Positions 1 to 5,926 of a stretch of 6,913 nucleotides of DNA are shown piece by piece. The stretch's first letter is position 1; every line of letters begins with the position of its first letter. The DNA is from Iamia sp038233335 (GTDB lineage Bacteria; Actinomycetota; Acidimicrobiia; Acidimicrobiales; Iamiaceae): contig JBBSME010000144.1 in NCBI GenBank assembly GCA_038233335.1, forward strand, positions 1 to 6,913, given 5' to 3'. The translations under genes and the position numbers were made by a program. Below the pieces are notes generated by a model. It saw only the letters and a list, made by a program, of their open reading frames with translations. It was not told the DNA's origin and ran no database searches.

Positions 1-215
1 CGCGACGCCTCCAGGTCCGGGCCCGCACCCTCCACGGTGACGTGGTGGAGGCCACGCTCGACGAGGTGGTGGCCCGGATCTGCCAGCACGAGATCGACCA
101 CCTCGACGGCATCGAGTACGTGCAGCGCCTCACCGGCGAGGCCGCCGATCGGGTCTACGCGGCCATGGTCACCGACGGCATCGACACGTCCTGGCTTCCG
201 CTCACGCCCTACTGA
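1..215 (+). CDS. def: Peptide deformylase, C-terminal part (5' end outside window)
   Basis: The frame read from base 3 gives the last 70 residues of a protein and stops at TGA 213-215; the start lies before the window. The sequence contains CQHEIDHLDGI (residues 32-42 of the visible part). This is the HExxH metal-binding and catalytic motif of peptide deformylase, with the usual QHE.DHL.G context. The family removes the N-formyl group from nascent proteins, using Fe2+ or Zn2+ held by the two histidines and an upstream cysteine that is not visible here. The preceding GDVVEATLDEVVARI fits the strand and helix leading into the motif. After the motif only about 30 residues remain, ending WLPLTPY, a short tail as expected. 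Actinobacteria often carry more than one deformylase, so which paralogue this is cannot be told. The family call is confident. Confidence 0.9.
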   Translation, partial: RRLQVRARTLHGDVVEATLDEVVARICQHEIDHLDGIEYVQRLTGEAADRVYAAMVTDGIDTSWLPLTPY

Positions 216-237
216 GACGCCGGACGTGCGGCGTGAG

Positions 238-254
238 ATACCCCAGGGAGGTAT
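238..254. promoter_or_regulatory. CsoR-type operator-like dyad (ATACC-N7-GGTAT)
   Basis: ATACCCCAGGGAGGTAT is an interrupted inverted repeat with five perfect outer pairs and a C/G-rich core. Operators of the CsoR/RicR/FrmR metal- or aldehyde-sensing repressors in actinobacteria have this form (TACCCC...GGGGTA). A TATAAG hexamer at 252-257 overlaps the right arm, so the dyad could cover a -10 element. A GGAGG ribosome site lies about 25 bases downstream. The match is by eye and no regulator gene is present in the window. Confidence 0.45.
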
Positions 255-289
255 AAGGTGGGTCGGCCAGATCGACCCGGAGGTCGCCC

Positions 290-313
290 ATGCCCGAGCG
301 CGGCTACAGCTGA
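290..313 (+). other. Seven-codon ORF MPERGYS, possible csoR-like 5' stub or leader
   Basis: A strong ribosome site (GGAGG, 279-283) sits six bases before ATG 290. The frame reads M-P-E-R-G-Y-S and then TGA at 311. The head resembles the N terminus of many CsoR/RicR-type regulators, where a Gly-Tyr pair precedes the first helix, and a CsoR-type dyad lies just upstream. The bases after the stop do not read as CsoR in any frame I checked. It may be the stub of a deleted regulator gene, a short leader peptide for the csbD transcript, or chance. Seven residues cannot decide. Confidence 0.25.
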
Positions 314-358
314 TCGGTCGTCCTGTGTGAGGTCTGCCTGAGCGGGTAGACGCAAGGC

Positions 359-568
359 ATGACCGATGAGAAGCTGACCGAGAAGATCAAGGGATCCGCC
401 AAGGAGGTCGCCGGACAGGCGACCGGCAAGGAGGATCTCGAGCGAGAGGGCAAGGCCCAGCAGGAGAAGTCGCGCGAGGCCGAGACGGCCGAGGCCAAGG
501 AGGCGGAGGCCGAGGCCCACCGCAAGAAGGCCGAGGGCCACGCCGGCCAGGAGAAGTCCGAGCAGTAG
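359..568 (+). CDS. CsbD family stress-response protein
   Basis: This encodes 69 residues. The N-terminal half, KIKGSAKEVAGQATGKEDL (residues 9-27), is the CsbD-family signature KI.G..KE..G..TG...L, followed by EREGKAQQ. CsbD-like proteins are small, highly charged and soluble. In Bacillus they belong to the general (sigma-B) stress regulon; their biochemical role is unknown. The C-terminal half (about 35-69) is an Ala/Glu/Lys-rich stretch likely to be helical or disordered. ATG 359 is the only start that keeps the conserved N terminus. Its ribosome site is poor: AAGG ends only one base from the ATG, and a weak GCGGG lies about 12 bases upstream. This suggests low or regulated translation, or coupling to the short ORF upstream. 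The next gene follows after 40 bases in the same direction, so the two are probably co-transcribed. Confidence 0.88.
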   Translation: MTDEKLTEKIKGSAKEVAGQATGKEDLEREGKAQQEKSREAETAEAKEAEAEAHRKKAEGHAGQEKSEQ

Positions 569-608
569 ACCGCGCTGCCGACCGACGACGAGACGAGAGG
601 AGACCGCC

Positions 609-869
609 GTGCCCGGTGCGAAGGAACCCGGACCCAGCGTGAAGGACGACGAGCAGTACGAGGCTCTGCGCCGCGATGGCGCGAGCAAGGAGAAGGCCGC
701 TCGCATCGCCAACACGGATCGGACCACGGCGGGGGAGCGAGGCGGGTCCTCCCCGCCCTACGACGAGTGGACCAAGGACGAGCTGGTCGACCGGGCGCAA
801 GAGCTGGACATCGAGGGTCGCTCGGACATGACCAAGGACGAGCTGATCGACGCCCTGCGCAACCACTAG
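609..869 (+). CDS. DUF7218 / Rho-N-domain-like small protein
   Basis: This encodes 86 residues from GTG 609, preceded by a good ribosome site (AGAGGAG, 596-602) six bases upstream. The N-terminal half (about 10-40) carries the DUF7218-type pattern KDDEQYEALRRDGASKEKAA followed by RIAN. A short Gly/Ser/Pro linker (45-50) leads to a C-terminal helix-extended-loop-helix of the Rho-termination-factor N-terminal (SAP-like) type, TKDELVDRAQELDIEGRSDM then TKDELIDAL, with the usual Asp-Ile-Glu-Gly-Arg turn. Such domains often bind nucleic acid, so a nucleic-acid-associated stress role is a reasonable inference, not a demonstrated one. The two TKDEL segments are also a direct DNA repeat (771-790 and 831-850, one mismatch, 60 bp apart). 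It lies 40 bp after csbD in a probable two-gene operon and converges on the downstream acyl-CoA dehydrogenase gene. Confidence 0.82.
   Translation: MPGAKEPGPSVKDDEQYEALRRDGASKEKAARIANTDRTTAGERGGSSPPYDEWTKDELVDRAQELDIEGRSDMTKDELIDALRNH
771..850 (+). repeat. Pair of 20-bp direct repeats encoding TKDEL(V/I)D
   Basis: Bases 771-790 and 831-850 read ACCAAGGACGAGCTG(G/A)TCGA, with one mismatch, exactly 60 bp (20 codons) apart and in frame. They encode the first and second helix starts of the Rho-N-like domain. The near-identity at DNA level may be a small internal duplication, or codon bias acting on a repeated peptide motif. Confidence 0.7.
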
Positions 870-905
870 GGCCGCGACCGGCTTCGTCAGCTCGGTCCCT
901 GACCT

Positions 906-924
906 GGCCGCGTCGCCGGCGGCC
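906..924. terminator. Possible hairpin terminator between convergent genes
   Basis: GGCCGC (906-911) pairs perfectly with GCGGCC (919-924) around a 7-base loop. It lies in the 66-bp gap between the convergent DUF7218-like and acyl-CoA dehydrogenase genes. No T tract follows on either strand, which is common for GC-rich actinobacterial terminators but also weakens the call. A second, weaker dyad (GACCG 876-880 / CGGTC 893-897) precedes it. Confidence 0.4.
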
Positions 925-935
925 CGATGCGAGCG

Positions 936-2633
936 TCAGAGCGGCAGGATCTCGTAGCGGTAGCCGCCGGCAGCGAGGGCATCCCGGGCGATGGTGTGCT
1001 GGCGCTCGTCGTCGGGATCGTCGAGGTGCTCGAGGTTGCGCTCGACCCGGCGGGCGGCCCGGGTGCAGAAGGTCTCGGCCACGAACCGGTCGGATGACGA
1101 GAGCTCGGGGCCCCGGTCCTCGACCACGGTCGACATCCGAGACAGCGTGGCGGTCTGGGCGTAGATGTCCATGGCCGCCTCGGCCAGGCGCTTCTGGGAG
1201 CGTTGCGCGGTCTTGATGCCCTCGCCGTGGCGCCGCAGCGCGCCCTCCGACGCGTCGCGCAGGGCCGAGACCTGGTCCGACACCGGGTCAGCCAGGCCCT
1301 TGAGCGTGGAGTCGACGTCGAGGCGATCGGGCCGGACCTGGCGGTCCACCCGGTCCAGGACGTAGCCGGCGACGGTGCCCAGGCTGCCCAGGGGCCGGGA
1401 GAGGTCCAGGTCGGCCAGGCCCTCCACCTGCTCCGCCAGGGGCTTGAGCCCGGTGAGGGCGATGAAGGCCCGCAGCACGTCGTTGGCCCCCTCGAAGATC
1501 GGGAAGATGCGGATGTCGCGCAGGATCTTCTCGAACGGCTCGTCGCGCATGTAGGCCCGGCCGCCTCCGAGCTGGAACACCCGGTTGGCGGCGTACCAGA
1601 GGAACTCGGTCCCCGCGACCTTGGCCATGGCCGACTCGATGGCGTAGTCCTCGACCCCCCGATCGACCATGCCGGTGGTGAGGTAGCAGAGCGACTCGAG
1701 GCCGTAGAGGTAGGACACCATCCAGCCCAGCTTCTCCTGCACCATCTCGAAGTCGGCCAGGGGCTGGCCGAACTGCTGGCGCTCGGAGACGTGCTCCACC
1801 GCCAGGCTGAGCAGGTGCTTCACCGCTCCGACCGAACCGGTGCCGAGAGAGAGGCGACCGTTGTTGAGCACGTTCACCGCCACCGAGAACCCGTCGCCCG
1901 GCGGGCCGAGCACGTTCTCGGGAGCGACCCGGACGTCGCGGAAGGTGAGGCGGCGCAGGTCGTTGGCCCGCAGCCCCATGGTGTCGTGGCGCTCGCCCAC
2001 CTCGAGCCCGTCCATGCCCCCGTCGAGGATGAGGGCGACGTGTCCCTCCTCGCAGCGGGCGAAGGTGACGATGACGTCCTTCGACCCGTTCCCGATGTAG
2101 TGCTTGTGGCCGTTGAGGACCCAGGACCCGTCGGCCTGGCGCTCGGCCCAGGACTCCAGGTGGTAGGCGTCGGAGCCGGCGCCGGGCTCGGTGAGGGCGA
2201 AGGCGGCCAGCTTGCGGCCCGAGGCCAGGTCGGGGAGGTACCGCTCCTTCTGCTCGTCGGTGCCGTAGAGGTGGATGCCCTTCATGCCGATCGACTGGTG
2301 GACCCCGAGCACCACCGAGAGGGTGGCGTCGATGTGGCCGATCTCCTCGAAGACCCGGCAGTACCCGGTCTGTGAGAGCCCGGCGCCCCCGTAGGCGGGG
2401 TCGATGTAGAGCCCCATGAGCCCGGCCTCACCCAGGTCGCGGAGGAGGTCGTCGCCCACCCAGCGGTCGGCCTCGGCCTGGGCCGGGTCGTAGTCGGCGG
2501 TGACCTCCCGGAGGGTGCTCACCAGGCGCTTGACCTTCTCCACCTCGCTCGGGTCGGGCGTGGGGAACGGGGTCACCATGTCGCCTTCGAGGCGACCGGC
2601 GAACATGGCGGCGGAGAACGACGGAGAGGACAT
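936..2633 (-). CDS. Acyl-CoA dehydrogenase, VLCAD/ACAD9-like
   Basis: This encodes 565 residues. It is an FAD enzyme that makes the alpha,beta double bond of acyl-CoA in beta-oxidation and passes electrons to ETF. Domains in order: N-terminal helical domain (about 40-140, with YGGAGLSQTGYCRVFEEIG at 81-99); middle beta domain (145-245, with ALTEPGAGSDAYHLES at 146-161 and LNGHKHYIGNG at 173-183); C-terminal helical domain (250-400, with ERQQFGQPLADFEMVQEKLG at 284-303). IFPIFEGANDVLRAFIALTG (376-395) holds the catalytic base Glu381, in the position and context typical of VLCAD. About 165 further residues form the extra C-terminal domain of the VLCAD/ACAD9 group; in mitochondria it aids membrane binding. 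The start at 2633 was chosen because it has a purine-rich ribosome site (GGGGAAGGG) and a family-like N terminus. The frame stays open to 2774, but those extra 47 residues look unlike protein. It is divergent from the methyltransferase gene. Confidence 0.93.
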   Translation of the reverse strand: MSSPSFSAAMFAGRLEGDMVTPFPTPDPSEVEKVKRLVSTLREVTADYDPAQAEADRWVGDDLLRDLGEAGLMGLYIDPAYGGAGLSQTGYCRVFEEIGHIDATLSVVLGVHQSIGMKGIHLYGTDEQKERYLPDLASGRKLAAFALTEPGAGSDAYHLESWAERQADGSWVLNGHKHYIGNGSKDVIVTFARCEEGHVALILDGGMDGLEVGERHDTMGLRANDLRRLTFRDVRVAPENVLGPPGDGFSVAVNVLNNGRLSLGTGSVGAVKHLLSLAVEHVSERQQFGQPLADFEMVQEKLGWMVSYLYGLESLCYLTTGMVDRGVEDYAIESAMAKVAGTEFLWYAANRVFQLGGGRAYMRDEPFEKILRDIRIFPIFEGANDVLRAFIALTGLKPLAEQVEGLADLDLSRPLGSLGTVAGYVLDRVDRQVRPDRLDVDSTLKGLADPVSDQVSALRDASEGALRRHGEGIKTAQRSQKRLAEAAMDIYAQTATLSRMSTVVEDRGPELSSSDRFVAETFCTRAARRVERNLEHLDDPDDERQHTIARDALAAGGYRYEILPL

Positions 2634-2655
2634 CGTCAGACCCTTCCCCCTGACG
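2634..2655 (-). promoter_or_regulatory. Hairpin presenting the ribosome site of the acyl-CoA dehydrogenase
   Basis: On the - strand, CGTCAG and CTGACG form a perfect 6-bp stem around the 10-base loop GGGGAAGGGT, and the ATG follows immediately. The only purine-rich Shine-Dalgarno candidate is therefore the loop itself. This could be a translational control hairpin. At DNA level it could equally be a 22-bp operator (6-N10-6), as for TetR-type lipid regulators. Confidence 0.4.
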
Positions 2656-2805
2656 CCTGGTCGACACCCACCCGCTCCGGCTGTCGTGCCCTCCGCCCCA
2701 AGGTCGACGGTGGAGCGGACGTTCATCCGATGGGGTGGTGTTCGGGTCCCGAGGTCGGACGCGGGAAGTGACATCGGGTCCCTGTCGCCCTGGTCTGGAG
2801 CCCGA

Positions 2806-3375
2806 GTGATCGATCCGTGCAGTCCGGCTGCCTTCGAGGCGAAGTACCGCGCCGACCCCGACCCCTGGGCCTTCGCGTCCGCCCCCGCTGAGCAGCAGCG
2901 CTACGAGGCCATCGTGGGCCTGCTGCGGCGCGAGCGCTACGAGACCGGGTACGAGCCGGCCTGCTCGATCGGGGCCCTGACCGTGCGCCTGGCGGCACGC
3001 TGCAATGAGCTGGTGGCCGTCGACGTCGCCCCGACGGCGGTGGCCAGGACGACCGAGCGCTGTCGGAGCATGCCCCGCGTCCGGGTCGAGGTGGGGTCGG
3101 TCACCGACCGTCGGCCGGAACGCTTCGACCTGGTCGTCCTGAGCGAGGTGGGGTACTACTTCTCCCGACCGGCGCTGGTGGGCGTGGTCGACGGCGTGGT
3201 CGCGTCGATCCCCCCGGGCGGTGAGCTGGTGGCGTGCCACTGGACCGGTACCAGCGAGGACCACGTGTTGGCGGGAGCCACGGTCCACGAGACCATCGGC
3301 GGGCATCCCGACCTGGAGCTCCTCGCCCACGACGATGGCCCCACCTACCTCCTGGCGTCGTGGCGGCGACGGTGA
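2806..3375 (+). CDS. NodS-like class I SAM-dependent methyltransferase
   Basis: This encodes 189 residues from GTG 2806, with GGAG at 2797-2800 five bases upstream. The frame is open back to 2500, but that part overlaps the divergent gene and is not protein-like. FEAKYRADPDPWAF (10-23) is the typical head of NodS-family methyltransferases. YEPACSIGALTVRLA (49-63) is the glycine-poor motif I that binds SAM, AVDVAP (71-76) supplies the acidic residue for the ribose, and FDLVVLSEVGYYFS (107-120) is motif IV, very like FDL.V..EV.YY in NodS. PPGGELVACHW (136-146) is motif V. NodS N-methylates the deacetylated terminal glucosamine of rhizobial Nod factors; here an amino group freed by the nearby PIG-L protein is a plausible acceptor, which is inference. 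The stop overlaps the glycosyltransferase start (GTGA), so the two are translationally coupled. Confidence 0.88.
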   Translation: MIDPCSPAAFEAKYRADPDPWAFASAPAEQQRYEAIVGLLRRERYETGYEPACSIGALTVRLAARCNELVAVDVAPTAVARTTERCRSMPRVRVEVGSVTDRRPERFDLVVLSEVGYYFSRPALVGVVDGVVASIPPGGELVACHWTGTSEDHVLAGATVHETIGGHPDLELLAHDDGPTYLLASWRRR

Positions 3376-4160
3376 ACTCTGTGACGAGGTCGCCGACGAC
3401 CGCTGCGGGGTCCGACGGAAGACCTCCGTTCGCTCGGAGAGGCTGGACGATCGGCGTGGTCGTGCCGGCGCGGGACGAGGCTCGCTCGGTCGGGGCCTGC
3501 GTGAAGAGCGTCCGGAAGGCGCTGCGGTGGTCGGGAGCGGACGGACGCATCGTGGTGGTCGCCGACTGCTGTTCGGACGAGACGGCCGCCCTGGCGCGGG
3601 AGGCAGTCGGCGGCGATGGCGAGGTGGTGATCAGTCGAGTCGGGCGGGCCGGGGCCGCCCGCCGTCTGGGCGCGGCTCGCCTGCTGACGGCCGACGGCAC
3701 CGACCCAGCCCGGACGTGGCTGGCCACCACCGACGCGGACGGCATCGTCCCGCCGGACTGGCTGCGGACCCAGCTCGCCCTCGCTGATGCCGGGGCGGCC
3801 GCAGTTGCGGGCATCGTGGTGCTCGACGACGCGGCCGACGACCTGGTCGCCGCTCGCCACCGCGCCACCTACGCGCTCCACGCCGATGGGACCCACCCCC
3901 ACGTCCACGGGGCCAACCTGGGGGTGCGCGGCGATGCGTACCTGGACGCAGGGGGCTGGTGCCGGGACCTCTGCGTGGGAGAGGACCATCGGATGTGGGC
4001 GCGACTGAAGGAGCGGCGGTGGCCCGTCGTGTCCGCCACCTGCTCGTGGGTCACCACCAGCAGTCGGCCGGAGAGTCGCGTCGATGGCGGCTTCGCATCC
4101 GACCTCCGAGCCCTCGGGGTGCGCGCGACCGCCGATGCGCCCCTGGGCATCGCCGGCTGA
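3372..4160 (+). CDS. Glycosyltransferase family 2
   Basis: This encodes 262 residues. A GT-A fold is indicated by IGVVVPARDEARSV (27-40), the nucleotide-binding first strand. VVVADCCSDET (61-71) has the conserved Asp65. TTDADGIVPPDW (119-130) contains the DxD metal site (Asp121, Asp123). HVHGANLGVRGDAYLDAGGW (177-196) is the acceptor-side segment, and GEDHRMWARL (203-212) supplies the acidic catalytic-base region. No membrane segment is visible, so it should act in the cytoplasm on a soluble or lipid-linked acceptor, with a nucleotide-sugar donor not readable from the sequence. The GTG start at 3372 was chosen because it forms a GTGA overlap with the methyltransferase stop; GTG 3381 is an alternative. 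The first 22 residues look disordered. It is short for the family but contains all core motifs. It ends 16 bp from the convergent acyl-CoA dehydrogenase-like gene. Confidence 0.88.
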   Translation: MNSVTRSPTTAAGSDGRPPFARRGWTIGVVVPARDEARSVGACVKSVRKALRWSGADGRIVVVADCCSDETAALAREAVGGDGEVVISRVGRAGAARRLGAARLLTADGTDPARTWLATTDADGIVPPDWLRTQLALADAGAAAVAGIVVLDDAADDLVAARHRATYALHADGTHPHVHGANLGVRGDAYLDAGGWCRDLCVGEDHRMWARLKERRWPVVSATCSWVTTSSRPESRVDGGFASDLRALGVRATADAPLGIAG

Positions 4161-4176
4161 GAGCGTCGGGGAGGAC

Positions 4177-5202
4177 TCAGCCGCCTTTGGTCGAGCCGTC
4201 TCGGGACACCCGGAGGTCGCCGAGCACCTGCAGATCGGCCTCGGCGTGGCACTGGCGGCGATAGATCAAGAGGGCATCGTTGCGGGCGATGATCTCGGCG
4301 TCCGCGGTGAGGGCCCGGGGCCCGAGAGCGCGAGCGAAGCGGTCCTGGACCTCTGCGCCGGCCACGTCGATGAGGTGCCGGACGGTGAGAGCGGTGGCGC
4401 GCGCCTCGTCGGTGTCCGCCTGACCGCTGCGGGCGTCGATCTCCCGGCCGGCGGAGTCGAGGGTCGACGACAGGTGCCAGTCCAGCGCGACGAGCGCACC
4501 GAGGTGGGCGCGGCTGTGCGCGCTGGTCGGAGGTTGGGCACGAGCGGCATCGACGAGGCCCTGGGCCGCGCCGGCCCAACAGGCCGCCGGGCCCACCGCG
4601 CCGTCCCAGAACCCCGGCCGCTCCAGGTACCAGCCGGGCTGGCCCACCACCTGGTCCGGGCCGGCCTGGAGCCCGGTCAGGTCGACGACGGCGGTGGCCG
4701 TGTCCGCCAGCGCCGAGGTGACCCACGCCGACCGATCGATGCGGCCCTCGTCGAAGACCTTCAGATCGACGTCCACCAGCAGGCTCTCGTCCCCGGGTCC
4801 GCCGCCGGCCTGCTCGGGCCAGAGGCTGATGAGGGCTCGGTCGACCAGCCCGGCGCCGGTGCAGAACGCCTTCGCACCGCTCAGCTCCCAGCAGTCACGG
4901 GCCCGCGGCGTCGCGGTGAGGGTCCAGCGAGGGTGCTCGGAGGCCCAGACCGCGTAGATCGCGCCGTCCGTCGGCCGTCGACCTGCCTCCCGGAGGATCT
5001 GCACGGCATCGACGTGGGCCTCGACGAGGCGGGCCTCGGAGACATCAGCCCTCGCCACGTCGGCCAGGGCCCGCCAGCGCTCCGGTGTCCGACCTTCGGC
5101 CAGGGCCGGCAGATCCAGGCCCCCGCCCGCCAGTCGCGCCCGCACCCGGTCGATCAGGGGGCGCGGCGGTGGGACGTCAGTCGCCGATGAGGTCGCGGCC
5201 AT
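4177..5202 (-). CDS. Acyl-CoA dehydrogenase-like protein lacking the usual catalytic motif
   Basis: This encodes 341 residues, short for the family (about 380). The middle domain is recognisable: IYAVWASEH (82-90) sits where TEP..GSD normally lies, and WELSGAKAFCTGAGLVDRAL (105-124) matches W.L.G.K.f.tga. The helical C-terminal domain is recognisable too: GPAACWAGAAQGLVDAAR (204-221), and YRRQCHAEADLQVLGDLR (314-331). No Ile-x-Glu-Gly-Thr motif is present at the C terminus, and the Tyr-Arg...His...Asp segment is instead where flavin monooxygenases of this fold (HsaA/DszC type) carry Arg and His. It may be a flavin oxidase, hydroxylase or desaturase acting on the product of the neighbouring sugar genes rather than a beta-oxidation enzyme. 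ATG 5202 overlaps the PIG-L gene by 26 bases and has a weak ribosome site, so translation is probably coupled. The fold assignment is fairly sure; the reaction is unknown. Confidence 0.78.
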   Translation of the reverse strand: MAATSSATDVPPPRPLIDRVRARLAGGGLDLPALAEGRTPERWRALADVARADVSEARLVEAHVDAVQILREAGRRPTDGAIYAVWASEHPRWTLTATPRARDCWELSGAKAFCTGAGLVDRALISLWPEQAGGGPGDESLLVDVDLKVFDEGRIDRSAWVTSALADTATAVVDLTGLQAGPDQVVGQPGWYLERPGFWDGAVGPAACWAGAAQGLVDAARAQPPTSAHSRAHLGALVALDWHLSSTLDSAGREIDARSGQADTDEARATALTVRHLIDVAGAEVQDRFARALGPRALTADAEIIARNDALLIYRRQCHAEADLQVLGDLRVSRDGSTKGG

Positions 5203-5926
5203 CGATGATCACGTCCCACGGCCGCCGGAAGTGGGCCAGGACGTCGTCGGCCAGGATCGGTGGCCCGTCCAGGTGGGTGGTCTGCGTCTGGTGGCAGGCG
5301 ATGGCCTTCGCCTTGGCCTCCTGGGCCTTCGCGCTGAGGGTCACCCGACGGAGCGAGAGCGGCGCCAGGTCAGAGGGGCTCGCCCACCGCCACGCCCAGA
5401 GCGGATAGGCCCAGAGCCCGCATCCGGTGCGGCGCGCCACCTCGACCGCGGCGACGCCGCAGGCATCGTGGTCCGGGTGGCCGTCGTGGGCCCACGGGGC
5501 GATGAGCAGCGTCTCCGGCCCGCTCCGCTCGGTCAGTGCGTCGATCAGCGCCGGTCCGTGGTGGCTGACCTGGCCGTCGGGGAGGCCGAGTCGCGCCGGC
5601 GGGGACTCGATGCCCAGCGCGGCGAGGGCCCGTCGCTGCTCCTCCGTCCTCAGTGTCCCGAGGTTCCCCAGGTCGGGGTGAGAGGCCTCACCGTCGGTGA
5701 CGGCGACGACCTCCACCTCCACATCGTGCGCGGCCAGCTCGACCAGGACTCCGCCGACCGCCAGCGACTCGTCGTCCGGGTGTGGTGCCACCACGACCAC
5801 CGGTCGCGCCGAGATGGGCAGCTCAGGGGCGCGGGCGACGATCCGGGCCCACTCGACCTCGTCGGTGGGGGGCGGCTCGGGGAAGGCCGAGCCGGCGCGG
5901 CCGTCTCGCACCCCGGTGGCGGTCAC
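5177..5926 (-). CDS. PIG-L family (LmbE-like) Zn-dependent deacetylase
   Basis: This encodes 249 residues. VVVVAPHPDDESLAVGG (43-59) is the PIG-L signature: by analogy with MshB, His49 and Asp52 bind zinc and Asp51 is the general base. APWAHDGHPDHDACG (143-157) supplies the third ligand, His153, with His150 near the active site. The family removes N-acetyl groups from N-acetylglucosaminyl conjugates (mycothiol and GPI precursors, antibiotics). No signal peptide or membrane helix is seen, so it is cytoplasmic. The GTG start at 5926 forms a GTGA overlap with the stop of the upstream DUF2383-type gene and has AGGGGA in that gene as ribosome site. The first 35 residues (including TDEVEWARI) form the extension common in PIG-L proteins of methyltransferase/glycosyltransferase clusters. 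It likely frees an amine for the NodS-like methyltransferase, which is inference. Confidence 0.92.
   Translation of the reverse strand: MTATGVRDGRAGSAFPEPPPTDEVEWARIVARAPELPISARPVVVVAPHPDDESLAVGGVLVELAAHDVEVEVVAVTDGEASHPDLGNLGTLRTEEQRRALAALGIESPPARLGLPDGQVSHHGPALIDALTERSGPETLLIAPWAHDGHPDHDACGVAAVEVARRTGCGLWAYPLWAWRWASPSDLAPLSLRRVTLSAKAQEAKAKAIACHQTQTTHLDGPPILADDVLAHFRRPWDVIIDGRDLIGD

Noticed and set aside
37..330. 97-residue + strand open frame over the deformylase end
   Set aside because: Arg/Ser/Thr/Trp-rich shadow of the frame that carries the HEIDH motif.
741..757. GGCGGG-N5-CCCGCC hairpin inside the DUF7218-like gene as a regulatory element
   Set aside because: It lies in the codons for a Gly-Gly-Ser-Ser-Pro-Pro linker, which produces such a dyad by itself.
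1203..2375. 390-residue + strand open frame antisense to the acyl-CoA dehydrogenase gene
   Set aside because: It is a GC-rich shadow frame: low-complexity Val/Gly/His/Glu composition, no motif, fully opposite a clearly identified gene.
2634..2774. Upstream extension of the acyl-CoA dehydrogenase by 47 residues
   Set aside because: The extension is Gly/Arg/Thr-rich and unlike the family; the internal ATG at 2633 has a strong ribosome site and a sensible N terminus.
2500..2805. Upstream extension of the methyltransferase frame
   Set aside because: It overlaps the start of the divergent dehydrogenase gene and lacks family similarity; GTG 2806 has GGAG at proper spacing just before the NodS-like head.
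4084..5190. 368-residue + strand open frame opposite the acyl-CoA dehydrogenase-like gene
   Set aside because: No motif and shadow-type composition; the - strand frame has family-like sequence and good overlap with PIG-L.
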